64,000 bases of DNA from Fibrobacterota bacterium (GCA_003165595.1 PLWQ01000006.1:95857-159856); one strand, 5' to 3'. Numbered from the stretch's first letter, positions 31,625 to 41,407 are shown. The notes: generated by a model not told the origin, from the letters alone. A program made the numbers and translations.

Positions 31625-34105
31625 CTACTTGAGAAGAGAACTGCCCGCGGATCGCATGGCAGCAAGTATCAGCCGGGCGATATATTCGTAGCCGAGCTGG
31701 TTGGGATGGATAAAATCGCTGAAGTAAATCTGGTTGTACGTTGAATCGCTTGGATTGGACAGCGGCGTATTGGCGTCCACGAGCCACACGCCGTTATCCC
31801 CGCGCGTGCGCCAGAGCTGCCTGCGCTGCGTCACCGACGAGTCGAGCAGATGGTTAAATGTCACAAGATTCTGCCGCGTGGTTGAATCGACCGAGTACAG
31901 CGCGTCCGACGTGTCGTGCGGCAAAGGCAGCCCGTTGATCACATATATCTCGCTCTTGGGATTCCGCGAGTGCATCATGTCCATGGACGTGACACAGTAA
32001 TACCAGCCCGGATATCTGTCGTAACCGTCGTTGACGCCGTTCATGAAGACCCAGAGGTCGGCATTGACGTCCGGGTGAAGAGAAAGGGAATCATAAATGT
32101 CGAATGCCTGTTTCCCGTTCGCAGCCATGCACGAATCGTCCTGGCCGGGAGCCAGCATGCCGGTGACCATCGCCCCTTCGCAGCCAATGGCGTGCGGATC
32201 TCCCGCCTGCGCGCGCAAGGTGTCGACAAGCGAACGCCTGAATCCTCCCCTGCCGGCATCGCCCAGCATGCCGACCACAATCGAATGCCCAACAAAGCAT
32301 ACACGCTGTTGCATCCGGCATACCTGTGCGCCCGCTGCCCACACGCTGTCGTTATGGGAATCAACCGCCAGTATTTTCCACCAGCACAAACCAGTGTCAA
32401 GCGTGGAAATGACGGTCGAATTGCTCGTGCCGCTGTATTCCTTGCTCAGGGCTCCGGCCGAAGAGCCCAGCCACAGCGTGTAGACAAAAGCGTCCTCGGC
32501 CTGGTCGGACCGCCGGGCCAGAAACGCAAAACGCGCTTTGCCGCTGCCCAGACCGTAGTGCGGCACATACAGGGTGTCGCCGGCGCGCGGAGAAAGAACA
32601 GCCACGCTGCACGGGACTGCTTTGCAATTGATGACAAATGTGTCCAGCGCAATACGTCCGTCCGCGTCCCGAGCGCCAGCCACCACCGTCAGAAGCCCGT
32701 GGCCCTTGCCCGTGATTCTTATCGAATCGGCGGTCGCGCTGTCGGTCCAGCCGCCGCCACCCACACTCCATAGATACTTTTCGATTTTGCCGCCGGTGTC
32801 GGCCGCCCTGCATCGCACCATGATGGTATCGGTCCAGCGCATCGCCGTGTCGGGAATCCGGCTCATAATCACGGGATTTCCCCAGCGAAGTCTCACCTTC
32901 ATGGTGTCGGGCACCGATTCCAGCGAATCGTTGTCGATTGCCTTGACGCGAACGATGTTCACACGTCCGGTGTCCCGCGCCGGCCACGCATGGTTCACCG
33001 ATCCGACGGTTGTTGTATCTGTAAATAGCGAGTCGAACGCCCAGGCGTATCGTTCTACCCAGCCGTTGGTGTCTACCCCCTGCGCCCGGATTGTGATGGT
33101 GTCCCCCACATCAACAACGGTATCGTGTGAAATCGAAACAACCGGCGCCGCGAGACCCACAAAAACCTTCATCGAATCGATGTTCGACTCCTGGCCGTGA
33201 CAGTCGACCGCTTTCGCGTAGACGACCTGCATTCCCGTCTCAAGCCGGCCGTACACGATTGCACACGAATCGGCAAGCGTCGTATCTGTGAACTCAGGGC
33301 GGCCCCTGGCCCATAGCCACCGAACCCGAGTACCAAAAGTGTCAATCCGCGCGGCATGGAGCATCAGCGGCGTGTGAATCGCAGTCGAGGTTTTGCCGGA
33401 GAGCGAAATAACCGGAGGATCTGCAATAACTCTTACCGCGACGCTCTCCGGCAAGGACAGGAGGCTGTCGTTATCCATGGCGGTTGCGAGAATATGGTAC
33501 ATCCCCGCGCTTCGGCAGAAAGCGTACCGCAGCGTGTCCCCGACGGTGGCAAGAGTCGAGTCGCCCGGATCAATTCGCCACTGCAATCCGATGATTCTGC
33601 CGTTTGTGTCATAAGCGCCTGCGGCTATAGCCAGCGTATCCCCAAAGTAAACGCTTGTGTCCGAAATCATGAACCGCAAACTCGGCTTGCCGAGCCGAAC
33701 GCCGATCCTTGTGGTATCCGGACCGGACCACACGCCGTTGCCGCCAGCCGCATATACAACAAGCCGGTGTGACCCCGTATCGTGCAATCCGAAATAGAGC
33801 CTGCACGCACTGTCGCCGTTTGAAGAACGCGGTAACCGCGTCGAATCGAGATACCAGACGAAACTCATTTGCCCGGCATCGCGGTTAAGCGGATGCGCAC
33901 ATACGACAAGAGAATCCTTAACGAACACTGTTGTGTCCGGGGGAGCCGCGAAATGCGGCTTTACCCGCGAGTCGCTCATCGGATTGCCGCACCTGGTTGC
34001 AAGCAAAATAAGAACCGACAAGACGCAGGCCGATCGGGATATGGCGCGGACGCCGCGGCACCATGCCGGGAACCCGGCGAGAAACGGAGAATAGTTGGTT
34101 GGCAC
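31625..34105 (-). CDS. Ig/PKD-repeat protein with C-terminal SGNH hydrolase domain
   Basis: The 826-residue protein has a hydrophobic N-terminus (SACVLSVLILLATRC), a lipoprotein or secretion signal. Residues ~50-580 are about six Ig/PKD-like repeats (recurring GDTLxIxA..DTNGxIxxYxW, for example YFGDTLAIAAGAYDTNGRII and VGDTITIRAQGVDTNGWVE). Residues ~600-826 are a GDSL/SGNH hydrolase: block I is GHSIV with S608 (His replaces the usual Asp of GDS), block III MNGVND, block V D797-F-I-H800-P. SGNH enzymes are usually esterases or deacetylases of carbohydrates. The GTG at 34105 lacks a ribosome site and is uncertain. It is divergent from the S9 peptidase gene. Confidence 0.8.
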   Translation of the reverse strand: MPTNYSPFLAGFPAWCRGVRAISRSACVLSVLILLATRCGNPMSDSRVKPHFAAPPDTTVFVKDSLVVCAHPLNRDAGQMSFVWYLDSTRLPRSSNGDSACRLYFGLHDTGSHRLVVYAAGGNGVWSGPDTTRIGVRLGKPSLRFMISDTSVYFGDTLAIAAGAYDTNGRIIGLQWRIDPGDSTLATVGDTLRYAFCRSAGMYHILATAMDNDSLLSLPESVAVRVIADPPVISLSGKTSTAIHTPLMLHAARIDTFGTRVRWLWARGRPEFTDTTLADSCAIVYGRLETGMQVVYAKAVDCHGQESNIDSMKVFVGLAAPVVSISHDTVVDVGDTITIRAQGVDTNGWVERYAWAFDSLFTDTTTVGSVNHAWPARDTGRVNIVRVKAIDNDSLESVPDTMKVRLRWGNPVIMSRIPDTAMRWTDTIMVRCRAADTGGKIEKYLWSVGGGGWTDSATADSIRITGKGHGLLTVVAGARDADGRIALDTFVINCKAVPCSVAVLSPRAGDTLYVPHYGLGSGKARFAFLARRSDQAEDAFVYTLWLGSSAGALSKEYSGTSNSTVISTLDTGLCWWKILAVDSHNDSVWAAGAQVCRMQQRVCFVGHSIVVGMLGDAGRGGFRRSLVDTLRAQAGDPHAIGCEGAMVTGMLAPGQDDSCMAANGKQAFDIYDSLSLHPDVNADLWVFMNGVNDGYDRYPGWYYCVTSMDMMHSRNPKSEIYVINGLPLPHDTSDALYSVDSTTRQNLVTFNHLLDSSVTQRRQLWRTRGDNGVWLVDANTPLSNPSDSTYNQIYFSDFIHPNQLGYEYIARLILAAMRSAGSSLLK

Positions 34106-34202
34106 GGTGATAAAATACTATCGTTGCAAGAACAACCGGCTGTGGCCTTGCTTTATTTCTGTCCGCTTCCATAACCGTTCACCAAGCGGTATTTTATCAG
34201 CT

Positions 34203-36182
34203 ATGCAACCGGACGTTTCTGCCATCCGGCGATTTACCGCACCCTTTTGTTACTTGTGCATCGCCGCATGCTTCCTGATAAACTGCGCCAATATCCCCGG
34301 CACCCGCACGCCGCCGCCAGCGCTGTCGGTCGAGGGTATCCCGCCGATTTCCGATTCGCTTCGGGAGGCCGTGGCGCGATATCGGAATTGGAATTTTGCG
34401 TCGCTGGCCGACTGGATGCCGGACGGAGGCGGAATGATCGTTGTCTCGCGTGTCAAGGAGATCAATCAGATACATTCGGTATCCGCGCCGTGCGCTTCTC
34501 CAAAACAACTCACGTTTCTTTCCGAGCCGGTGACGAGCGTTGCCGTATGCCCCGATCCGCGCCGCCGCCTGCTTATCTTCACAAAGGACAGCGGCGGCGA
34601 TGAGAATTTCCAGATATTTGCCCTGCGGCTCGACTCGCCTGCCCCTGTTCGGCTCACCGACGGAGCCGGGCAGAGCGAGGGCGTAGTCTGGTCGAACGCG
34701 GGCGACCGGTTCGCGTATCACAGCAACAGACGCAACGGCACCGATTTCGACATTTACGTCAGCGATACGGGAGGATGCCGCCTGGACACCAAGCCGGTAC
34801 TCGCACTCGCCGGATCGTGGTCGGTTGCAGGCTGGTCGCCCGGCGACAGCCTGCTGCTTGCGCTTCGCTACATTTCCCGAACCGTCTCGTTCCTGTACGT
34901 GTGCAACTTGCGCACGGGCGCTTGCTCGCCCATCCATGACACGCTCGACACGGTTTCACAGGAGATCGGCGCGTGGGGTCCTTTAGGCAAAGGAATCTTC
35001 CTCACCTCCGACAAGGGTACCGACTTCCGCACGCTCCGGTATTACGATCTCGCAACACGGCGCGAGACCATTCTCACCGCGGGAATTCCCTGGGATGTGC
35101 GCGAGATAGCGCTGTCGAAGGACCGGTCCATACTTGCCTTCCAGACCAACCAGAACGGGTATTCCCATGTGTATAGTATGGATACGAAAACGTTCCGCTA
35201 TCGTGAAATTCCCGGACTGCCGCTCGGCGGAATCTACGGCCTCAGGTTCGACCCTACCGGTAGGCGCCTGGGCATCACCGTCACCACGGCCCGGCATCCG
35301 GAGGAATCCTACGCGGTGCGGCTATCCGATTTCTCGCTTGTCAGGTGGACCGACAGCGGACTTGGCGCCCTTGATTCGAACGAGCTGGTCTCCCCCACTC
35401 TCGTGGAATACCCCACCTTCGACAGCGTCGCCGGACACGCCCGCACCGTTCCCTGCTTTGTTTACAAACCAAAAAACCGGCCCGGCCCTTTCCCCGTGCT
35501 CGTTACCATCCACGGCGGACCGGAAAGCCAGTTCTGGCCATATTTTGTGCCGCAGATCCAATACGACGTGTCCGACCTCGGGCTGTGCGTGCTTGCACCG
35601 AATATCCGGGGGTCGGGCGGTTACGGAAAAGGATACCTGTCGCTTGATAATGGTTACAAACGCGAAGATGCCGTAAAGGACATCGGCGCATTGCTCGATT
35701 GGGTCGGCTGCCAAGCCGACTTGAGCCCTTCGAAAGTCGGGGTTTCAGGAGGTTCCTACGGCGGATTTATTTCGCTTGCATCGCTCGAACGCTTCGGACC
35801 GCGCATCAAGGCCGGCATCGACATGTACGGCATCTGCAATTTCATCACGTTTCTGGAGCGCACCGCCGCCTACCGCCGCGACCTGCGGCGGGTTGAATAC
35901 GGCGACGAGCGCGATCAGGCAATGCGCGATTTCCTCGTCCGGATATCTCCCCTCACAAGCGCCTCACGAATATCGTGCCCGATCTTTATCCTTCAGGGCG
36001 CAAACGATCCGCGTGTGCCGAGAAGTGAATCCGAACAAATCGCCGCATCGGTCCGCTCCAGAGGCGGAACAGTATGGTCGATTGTCGCAAGCGACGAAGG
36101 CCACGGGTTCCGCAAAAAATCAAACCAGGATTATCAGGAGTGCGCGCAGGCGCTTTTTCTCAAGACCTTTCTTGCACGATGA
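34203..36182 (+). CDS. S9 family peptidase (prolyl oligopeptidase-like), lipoprotein
   Basis: The 659-residue product starts at ATG 34203. Its N-terminus (YLCIAACFLINC) looks like a lipoprotein signal with acylated C28. Residues ~50-390 form a beta-propeller of WD/DPP-type blades (SEGVVWSNAGDRFAYHSNRR, VAGWSPGDSLLL); residues ~420-659 are an alpha/beta-hydrolase domain. The catalytic triad is S518 (GVSGGSYGG), D602 (GANDPRVP) and H634 (DEGHGF). Such enzymes cleave peptides after Pro, Ala or acyl-residues in the periplasm. A frame to 34095 exists but has no start signal. The stop TGA overlaps a possible start of the next gene. Confidence 0.92.
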   Translation: MQPDVSAIRRFTAPFCYLCIAACFLINCANIPGTRTPPPALSVEGIPPISDSLREAVARYRNWNFASLADWMPDGGGMIVVSRVKEINQIHSVSAPCASPKQLTFLSEPVTSVAVCPDPRRRLLIFTKDSGGDENFQIFALRLDSPAPVRLTDGAGQSEGVVWSNAGDRFAYHSNRRNGTDFDIYVSDTGGCRLDTKPVLALAGSWSVAGWSPGDSLLLALRYISRTVSFLYVCNLRTGACSPIHDTLDTVSQEIGAWGPLGKGIFLTSDKGTDFRTLRYYDLATRRETILTAGIPWDVREIALSKDRSILAFQTNQNGYSHVYSMDTKTFRYREIPGLPLGGIYGLRFDPTGRRLGITVTTARHPEESYAVRLSDFSLVRWTDSGLGALDSNELVSPTLVEYPTFDSVAGHARTVPCFVYKPKNRPGPFPVLVTIHGGPESQFWPYFVPQIQYDVSDLGLCVLAPNIRGSGGYGKGYLSLDNGYKREDAVKDIGALLDWVGCQADLSPSKVGVSGGSYGGFISLASLERFGPRIKAGIDMYGICNFITFLERTAAYRRDLRRVEYGDERDQAMRDFLVRISPLTSASRISCPIFILQGANDPRVPRSESEQIAASVRSRGGTVWSIVASDEGHGFRKKSNQDYQECAQALFLKTFLAR

Positions 36183-36196
36183 TGCGCGGTGAAACC

Positions 36197-36829
36197 ATGA
36201 ACCCCGTTTTCGAATTCGAAAAAGCGCTCACGCGGCGCGAGCGCAGGGTGTTTCGATCTCTTGCAAATCCGGAGAAGATCCAGCAATACCTCGACCGCGT
36301 CCGGTATTGCGACGACGATAATTATCATTGCCCGCTCACGGTGATCAGGAAGAACATCGGGTGTTGCTTTGAAGGCGCCCTTGTCGCCGCGGTTGCGCTT
36401 TGCAGGATCGGACACCCGCCCCTGGTTATCGAAATTACTTCTGAAGGCGATGACGATCATGTCCTTGCGGTGTACCGGAAGAACGGACTTTGGGGCGCAG
36501 TGGCAAAATCGATCTTTCCGGGCCTGCGCTCACGGCAGCCGGTGTACAAAACCCTTCGTGAATTGGTGATGTCCTATTTTGAGTTCTATTTCAACGCACG
36601 GCGCCAGCGGACCATGCGCGGCTATTCCCTGCCGCTCAATCTGAGATCACTTGCCGATTCGCAATGGATGCTCGACGATGCCGCTGTGGAAAAAGTAAAC
36701 AAAGCCCTCGACAAAACCCGGCATGTGAGGCTTTTCAAACGGGCTGCCGTGTGCAAGCTTCCCAAAGTGGATTTCTGGACATTCAAAGCCGGGATGTGTG
36801 GGACATCTGCAAAATATCTGCACCGCTAG
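36197..36829 (+). CDS. Transglutaminase-like conserved hypothetical protein
   Basis: The 210-residue cytoplasmic protein has a Cys-His arrangement typical of papain/transglutaminase-like folds: C56-C57 in GCCFEGALVAAVAL and H88 in EGDDDHVLAVYRKNGLWGAV. The C-terminal half (KTLRELVMSYFEFYFNARRQ) is also typical of a small conserved family of unknown function with this pattern. The third catalytic residue is not obvious. ATG 36197 has GGTGA upstream; ATGs at 36179 and 36182 overlap the S9 stop (ATGATG) and are alternatives. Likely co-transcribed with the S9 peptidase. Confidence 0.72.
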   Translation: MNPVFEFEKALTRRERRVFRSLANPEKIQQYLDRVRYCDDDNYHCPLTVIRKNIGCCFEGALVAAVALCRIGHPPLVIEITSEGDDDHVLAVYRKNGLWGAVAKSIFPGLRSRQPVYKTLRELVMSYFEFYFNARRQRTMRGYSLPLNLRSLADSQWMLDDAAVEKVNKALDKTRHVRLFKRAAVCKLPKVDFWTFKAGMCGTSAKYLHR

Positions 36830-36871
36830 GGCGGGATTTTGAAGTGCAAGCGTTGGACTTCTTGCTCGTTA

Positions 36872-36920
36872 CTGTCAACTGTCAACTTGAATTTGCAACT
36901 TTTCTCTTTGTTCTCTGCAG
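36872..36920. repeat. 7-nt phased degenerate repeat
   Basis: Directly after the transglutaminase-like gene the sequence falls into seven consecutive 7-mers beginning with two identical CTGTCAA units at 36872-36885, then CTTGAAT, TTGCAAC and more pyrimidine-rich units to 36920. It is AT-rich and non-coding. Confidence 0.5.
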
Positions 36921-36936
36921 TGAATTTTCTTCCTGG

Positions 36937-38010
36937 TTATCCCGCAGTTATCAACCGGTACGACCTCGATCCCAAACCAAGCTTCTCCGCATAGGCAAGC
37001 TGTTTCAGGGAATCGCGGCCCGGATGCGCTTCGAGGAACACGTCCTTGCCGCCCGCCTTCTGTTTTACCAGATCGCAGCAGGCCATGTCCACGGCGACCG
37101 GGTCGGCAGAAACGAATATTCCCACGTCGTCAACGATGCGGGCGGTGTCGCCGGCCATGCAATCGCATTCGGCGGTTATCTTGAGCGCAACATTCACGTA
37201 GGCGACTTTCTTGCGTCCGCGAAGAACAGCTGCAGCGTATTCCACCATGCGCTCCACCATGCTGCCCGCTCCCGTGCCCCAGTTCACGTCCATTGCGCCA
37301 TAGCCGCATGCGGCTATGCAACTGGCACAGCCGATACATTTCGCCCTGTCGACAGTCGATTTCCCATTGACGATGGCAATTGCATCGGCAGGACAGACCT
37401 TTTCGCAGGCTCCACACCCTGTGCAGTTCTGCATCCGAACCACCGGGCACACCGTGCTGTGCTGTGCAAGCTTGCCTTCGCGCGATGCACACCCCATGCC
37501 GATGTTCTTGAGCGCGCCCCCAAAGCCGGTCATCATGTGCCCCTTGAAATGCGCAATCCCCACGAGCATCTGCGCTTGGGTATACAGGGAAAGCACCTTT
37601 GCCTCTTTGACGAATTTTCCATTGAGCGCGATGATCCGGCAGTTTTCTTTCACCTTTTCGTCCGGGACTGTGAGCCGTGCGCCCGTGATATCCTGCGTGA
37701 ACCCGTGCTCGCGCGCGAGCTGTTCATGCTCGGAAGACGCGGTCCTTCTTCCGCGGTACAGTGTATTGGTGTCCGATACGACAACGTCTCGCGCCTTTTG
37801 GCGCAGTAGTCCGCTCACCACTCCTACCAGGCGCGGGCTCACGTGTCCGGTATTGCCTTCTTCGCCGAAATGCATCTTTATGACGGCGCCGTCACCTGCC
37901 TGAATACAGTCGAAAATCTTGCTCTCCAGGAGCAGGGTGCGGAGGCCCGATTCTACGGTTGCAGGGTCGTCCGATGCCGACACGGGAAGGAAATAGACGG
38001 GACTTTTCAT
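36937..38010 (-). CDS. DUF362 protein with two 4Fe-4S clusters
   Basis: The 357-residue protein has a DUF362 domain (residues ~20-180 and the C-terminal part; VIKMHFGEEGNTGHVSP, AQMLVGIAHFKGHMMTGFGG written in part, ISADPVAVDMA-like block reading VSADPVAVDMACCDLV). Two ferredoxin-type cluster motifs are inserted at ~190-250: NCTGCGACEKVCP and KCIGCASCIAACG. Family members are predicted iron-sulfur redox proteins of unknown substrate. ATG 38010 has GGAG about 7 nt upstream; the longer frame to 38274 has no support. It stands alone on the minus strand. Confidence 0.87.
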   Translation of the reverse strand: MKSPVYFLPVSASDDPATVESGLRTLLLESKIFDCIQAGDGAVIKMHFGEEGNTGHVSPRLVGVVSGLLRQKARDVVVSDTNTLYRGRRTASSEHEQLAREHGFTQDITGARLTVPDEKVKENCRIIALNGKFVKEAKVLSLYTQAQMLVGIAHFKGHMMTGFGGALKNIGMGCASREGKLAQHSTVCPVVRMQNCTGCGACEKVCPADAIAIVNGKSTVDRAKCIGCASCIAACGYGAMDVNWGTGAGSMVERMVEYAAAVLRGRKKVAYVNVALKITAECDCMAGDTARIVDDVGIFVSADPVAVDMACCDLVKQKAGGKDVFLEAHPGRDSLKQLAYAEKLGLGSRSYRLITAG

Positions 38011-38286
38011 GGTACGCTCCGCTTGAGGTTGGTTCAGCTTCACAGGCAAAGGTCGTCTTGAAAAAATACTTGAAGGTAGTAGCGGCCACAGGACTGCAGA
38101 TAAGGCAGTATTCGAAATTCCGATTCCAGGGGCAACCGGGCGCGCCGGACGGGAAAGAAAACGCGAAGACCGGATGTTGACGGAAAGGAAAAAATGGAGG
38201 CCGCCCCTGGCGGCTTCGATATTGTTCCGGGGATCTGCGGTCTCGTTTGCACGTAGAAACCGGAAATGACGCAAGACAGCGGCGGT

Positions 38287-39951
38287 CTACTGCGTAATGA
38301 CGGTTCTCGGTGTCTTCGTCACCGTAATAACCCGCTTCGACGACCTCAAGATATTGTTCGTCGCTGTTATCACCAGGTTGAGTTTTGCCCTTAAGTTAAA
38401 CGCGATCGGGGCTGTGGTTTGCCACCACCCCAAGCCGAGATCTGTAACCGGAACCATCGTGCCTTTGTTAACAGTCCCAATTCCGGCACCAGCGGTCGAA
38501 TCAAGAATCGCGACCGTCTTTATTCCACTCCCATTGTCTACAACAAGAACTGCAACGGAAACTGCGCTGGTATCATAGGATTTTGTAGGATCGAACACCT
38601 TGCCGTTTACAGTAATCTCCAGAATTTGCGGGGTGTCAACCGCAGGCGCCGACCGTTGAACGACTATGGTCGTTTCAACGGGAATGCTACCAGGAACGGT
38701 AGCGGTTGTTTTAATAGTGTCGAATGCACTAGTCGCGCCGACAGCCACGTGTCCAAGCGGCACCACCCACACGCATCTGCTCGTCGAGTCTGCGATATAT
38801 TTGACGGAGCCGACCGCGGCATAGTTGACGGCATTCGGTCTGAGTATTGCCGTTCCAACGCTTATCTGTTCCTGGCTATAATTCGTGACATCCAGAATGT
38901 AGAGAAGCGTGTCATAGGTCGTTGAGAGGAACGTGTCGGAAGGATTGACAAGCTTGAATTTTACGAGCTCACCCTGAAGTCCCTTGGGGTCGTAGCGCAC
39001 ATACAGTGTGTCAATGGTCGAATCGTTTAGCCCATCCTTCGCCTCTACGATTTCCATCCCTTTGAGATAGGGATACTTGTACTCCGAAACCCCGGTAAGT
39101 CTTTTGTAATATGTTCCGTTGTTGGTTTCCAGAGTGTCGCCTGCCAGTGTCACGCTCTTGATGCCCTGGCCCGAAAAATCGGTGACTTGGAAGTAAATGG
39201 TGAGCGTATCCTGGCTGGTAATCACCGTATCAACCGAAAGCCCGTTATTTGTGCATTTGATTTTGGGAGGCGAAGGTTCCCAAAAAAGGTAAGTGAAAGA
39301 AGTGGATGGCGAACGAAATTTTCCCAGCAGATCCGTTACCCAGAGGTATCCGGTATCCTGCTGTCCAACCTGCACGTGCCGTAATTGCGAATAGGGTATT
39401 GGAATTGAATTCTGCGTAATGCCTTCAACCGTGTCCTTGCCAAAGGCCCAGACATAGAGCACGTCGTCGTCACCCACGGGACTTGTCGACAAACTGTCCG
39501 AAGCATCGAACACGGTGTCGATATCGCTCTGACGCCGCAACGAATCCACGTACACCGCTATCGGCGGCATCAGCACTACGGAATCATGGTTGGACCGATA
39601 GGTGGTTATCTGTATGGAAACCCACCCGGTGTCGTAAAACGAAAACGGCAGATGATAGTCAGCTGAGAATGGCGGCAGAAAGAGCGAATCGGTGAAGTTC
39701 CTGTTCATGTTCTTGGTAACGGTCACCCTGAATGAATTGATTTTTTCACGCACAGTGGTGAGCACCTGAAGCGTCTCGGTTGTAAATATCGGGAGGGTGT
39801 CGCCGCTGTGCAACAATCTGGCCCCTTTGTACCCAGGGACCACCACGTTCGCATTTGCATAATTGTCAAAAGGGTTGTAGTCGTGGGTGCATCCGAAGAT
39901 AAAAAGCGTAACGACTGCAAGCCAGCGAAATGGAAGACATTTCTTGATCAT
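38287..39951 (-). CDS. Ig-repeat lipoprotein
   Basis: The 554-residue product starts at ATG 39951 and has a lipoprotein signal (LAVVTLFIFGC, acylated C21). The mature part is beta-rich with several Ig/cadherin-like modules (FTTETLQVLTTVREKINSFR, SQDTLTIYFQVTDFSGQGIK, VFDPTKSYDTSAVSVAVLV written in part). No catalytic residues or known family were found. It follows the beta-helix protein gene by 42 nt on the same strand, so the two form a probable two-gene unit. It may be an outer-membrane structural or binding protein. Confidence 0.77.
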   Translation of the reverse strand: MIKKCLPFRWLAVVTLFIFGCTHDYNPFDNYANANVVVPGYKGARLLHSGDTLPIFTTETLQVLTTVREKINSFRVTVTKNMNRNFTDSLFLPPFSADYHLPFSFYDTGWVSIQITTYRSNHDSVVLMPPIAVYVDSLRRQSDIDTVFDASDSLSTSPVGDDDVLYVWAFGKDTVEGITQNSIPIPYSQLRHVQVGQQDTGYLWVTDLLGKFRSPSTSFTYLFWEPSPPKIKCTNNGLSVDTVITSQDTLTIYFQVTDFSGQGIKSVTLAGDTLETNNGTYYKRLTGVSEYKYPYLKGMEIVEAKDGLNDSTIDTLYVRYDPKGLQGELVKFKLVNPSDTFLSTTYDTLLYILDVTNYSQEQISVGTAILRPNAVNYAAVGSVKYIADSTSRCVWVVPLGHVAVGATSAFDTIKTTATVPGSIPVETTIVVQRSAPAVDTPQILEITVNGKVFDPTKSYDTSAVSVAVLVVDNGSGIKTVAILDSTAGAGIGTVNKGTMVPVTDLGLGWWQTTAPIAFNLRAKLNLVITATNNILRSSKRVITVTKTPRTVITQ

Positions 39952-39993
39952 GCAAGCGACCTCAAACCCAGTCCCTTGTAAAATTCGCCTCTG

Positions 39994-41004
39994 TTAAAAA
40001 GCGAAACTCCAGCCGAATCCGATATAACCGAGTAAAGCGACCACTCCGCAGGCAGCGGTAATATACATGTCGTTGTTGCGCTTGTTCCTTCGGGAAAGCC
40101 AATCGTTGCCGTTGTACTGATAAATGGCAGGCCAGGCGTCCGTGCTGATAGCGTTCAGGTTCGTCTGATCCCTGTTCCATTGCAGCCCGTAATACACCGC
40201 AGCCACCGACGCCGCCATCCCCAACACAATTCCGCCGTAGCGCAACGCGTTTCGTCTCGGCGCGAGCGGATCGGTAAGAATCTTTACCGGTACTCCTTCC
40301 GCCGCAACGTCTTTTGTCGACAAAACGTAGCGGTATGGTTTGTCGGTTACCTGCTGTTCCTTGCCCTCGATAACCAGATTGGATTTGCCGTTGAACTGGA
40401 GAACAACCGGATTGAGCTTGATGAACTTCGTTTCCGACACAATGCCGTAAACCGAATACTCGACTTTGCAATAGGCAAAGCTCGACCCTACGGCGTCGGA
40501 ATGGATGTAAATTCCGTTCCAGTCATACGGGTTGGGAAACAGGTTTGTCGCATGATTCACCGAACGATCGTTTTCCGAGGTGAAAATGACCGGTGCGTCT
40601 TTTGTTCCTTCAACAATCAGTCTTCCTATGACGTGCAGTCCGGTAAAATTCTTGAACAAAAGAATCGTGCCGGCGCCAATGGTAACCGTCTTGCCGACCG
40701 CGACTTCTATGTCGCCCACCACAAGAAACGGCCTGCCGCTCGATTTCACCACGTCGGGCAGCGGCCCGGACAGTGTGTCGAAAACACGGCCGGCAACCGG
40801 CGCCGGAAAGGAATTCTTTCTTGCGCCCGCGCTCGAATCACCCGCAGAGGCAGGAGCTTTTTTCACAGAAGCCAGCGAATCCCGCAAAGGTGCGGCCAGG
40901 GAATCGGTTGCGGATTGGGCGATTGCATTCGCAACGCAAACAGCGATGAGAATAGCGGCAAGGAAGATTGCGTTCGGTCGGATACGGGTGACGTACATTG
41001 ACAT
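39994..41004 (-). CDS. Exported beta-helix protein with C-terminal membrane segments
   Basis: The 336-residue product starts at ATG 41004 (AGGA 5-8 nt upstream; a second ATG at 40998). It has a signal peptide (AIFLAAILIAVCVANAIAQ). A short parallel beta-helix-like segment at ~95-215 (LVVGDIEVAVGKTVTIGAGT, LHVIGRLIVEGTKDAPVIFT, WNGIYIHSDAVGSSFAYCKV) is followed by a linker and two hydrophobic C-terminal segments (GGIVLGMAASVAAVYYGL, AACGVVALLGYIGFGWSFAF). The passenger resembles bactofilin/polygon-type right-handed helices in adhesion proteins. Function unknown; envelope location likely. It is the first gene of a pair with the Ig lipoprotein. Confidence 0.75.
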   Translation of the reverse strand: MSMYVTRIRPNAIFLAAILIAVCVANAIAQSATDSLAAPLRDSLASVKKAPASAGDSSAGARKNSFPAPVAGRVFDTLSGPLPDVVKSSGRPFLVVGDIEVAVGKTVTIGAGTILLFKNFTGLHVIGRLIVEGTKDAPVIFTSENDRSVNHATNLFPNPYDWNGIYIHSDAVGSSFAYCKVEYSVYGIVSETKFIKLNPVVLQFNGKSNLVIEGKEQQVTDKPYRYVLSTKDVAAEGVPVKILTDPLAPRRNALRYGGIVLGMAASVAAVYYGLQWNRDQTNLNAISTDAWPAIYQYNGNDWLSRRNKRNNDMYITAACGVVALLGYIGFGWSFAF

Positions 41005-41082
41005 TTCGTCCTGTACAAGCCTTTCGCCGGCCCGGGAGAAAGATCTTTTTGTTTTCACGCAGCACACGGTGAAGTTTCCCAC

Positions 41083-41407
41083 CAGTCACTATCCTAAATA
41101 TACCTGAATTGCAGGCTTATTTCACTTCATTTCGCATGGGAAAATCTTCCGAAAAGGAAAATCATCCGCCCCACCGCTTCACGTTCTCGAAAGAAAACAT
41201 TTGCACCGGTTTCGGCGGGATATATATTATCACATCTGCGAATGCAGAACCCGTTAACCCTGTATTAACAACAGGGAACGGCAAACAGACCCGCACTCCG
41301 ATGACTTCCGGCACAAGGTTTTTTCGAGAATTTGCCTCTCTTCTACCTCCTGCTCGTCTCCATCAGAAATAGCGCGTCACCACACCATATCTTCACAAAG
41401 GAAGGTT
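41083..41407. promoter_or_regulatory. Leader of the DEAD-box helicase gene
   Basis: This 325-nt divergent spacer is AT-rich (TATATATTATC at 41221). It contains a 6-bp stem at 41258-41276 (CCCTGT, 7-nt loop, ACAGGG) about 130 nt upstream of the helicase start. RNA helicase genes often have long leaders, so a 5'UTR is plausible, but no promoter boxes are assigned. Confidence 0.35.

Noticed and set aside
36664-37809. 381-residue plus-strand frame overlapping the DUF362 gene
   Set aside because: Antisense to conserved ferredoxin motifs; no ribosome site.
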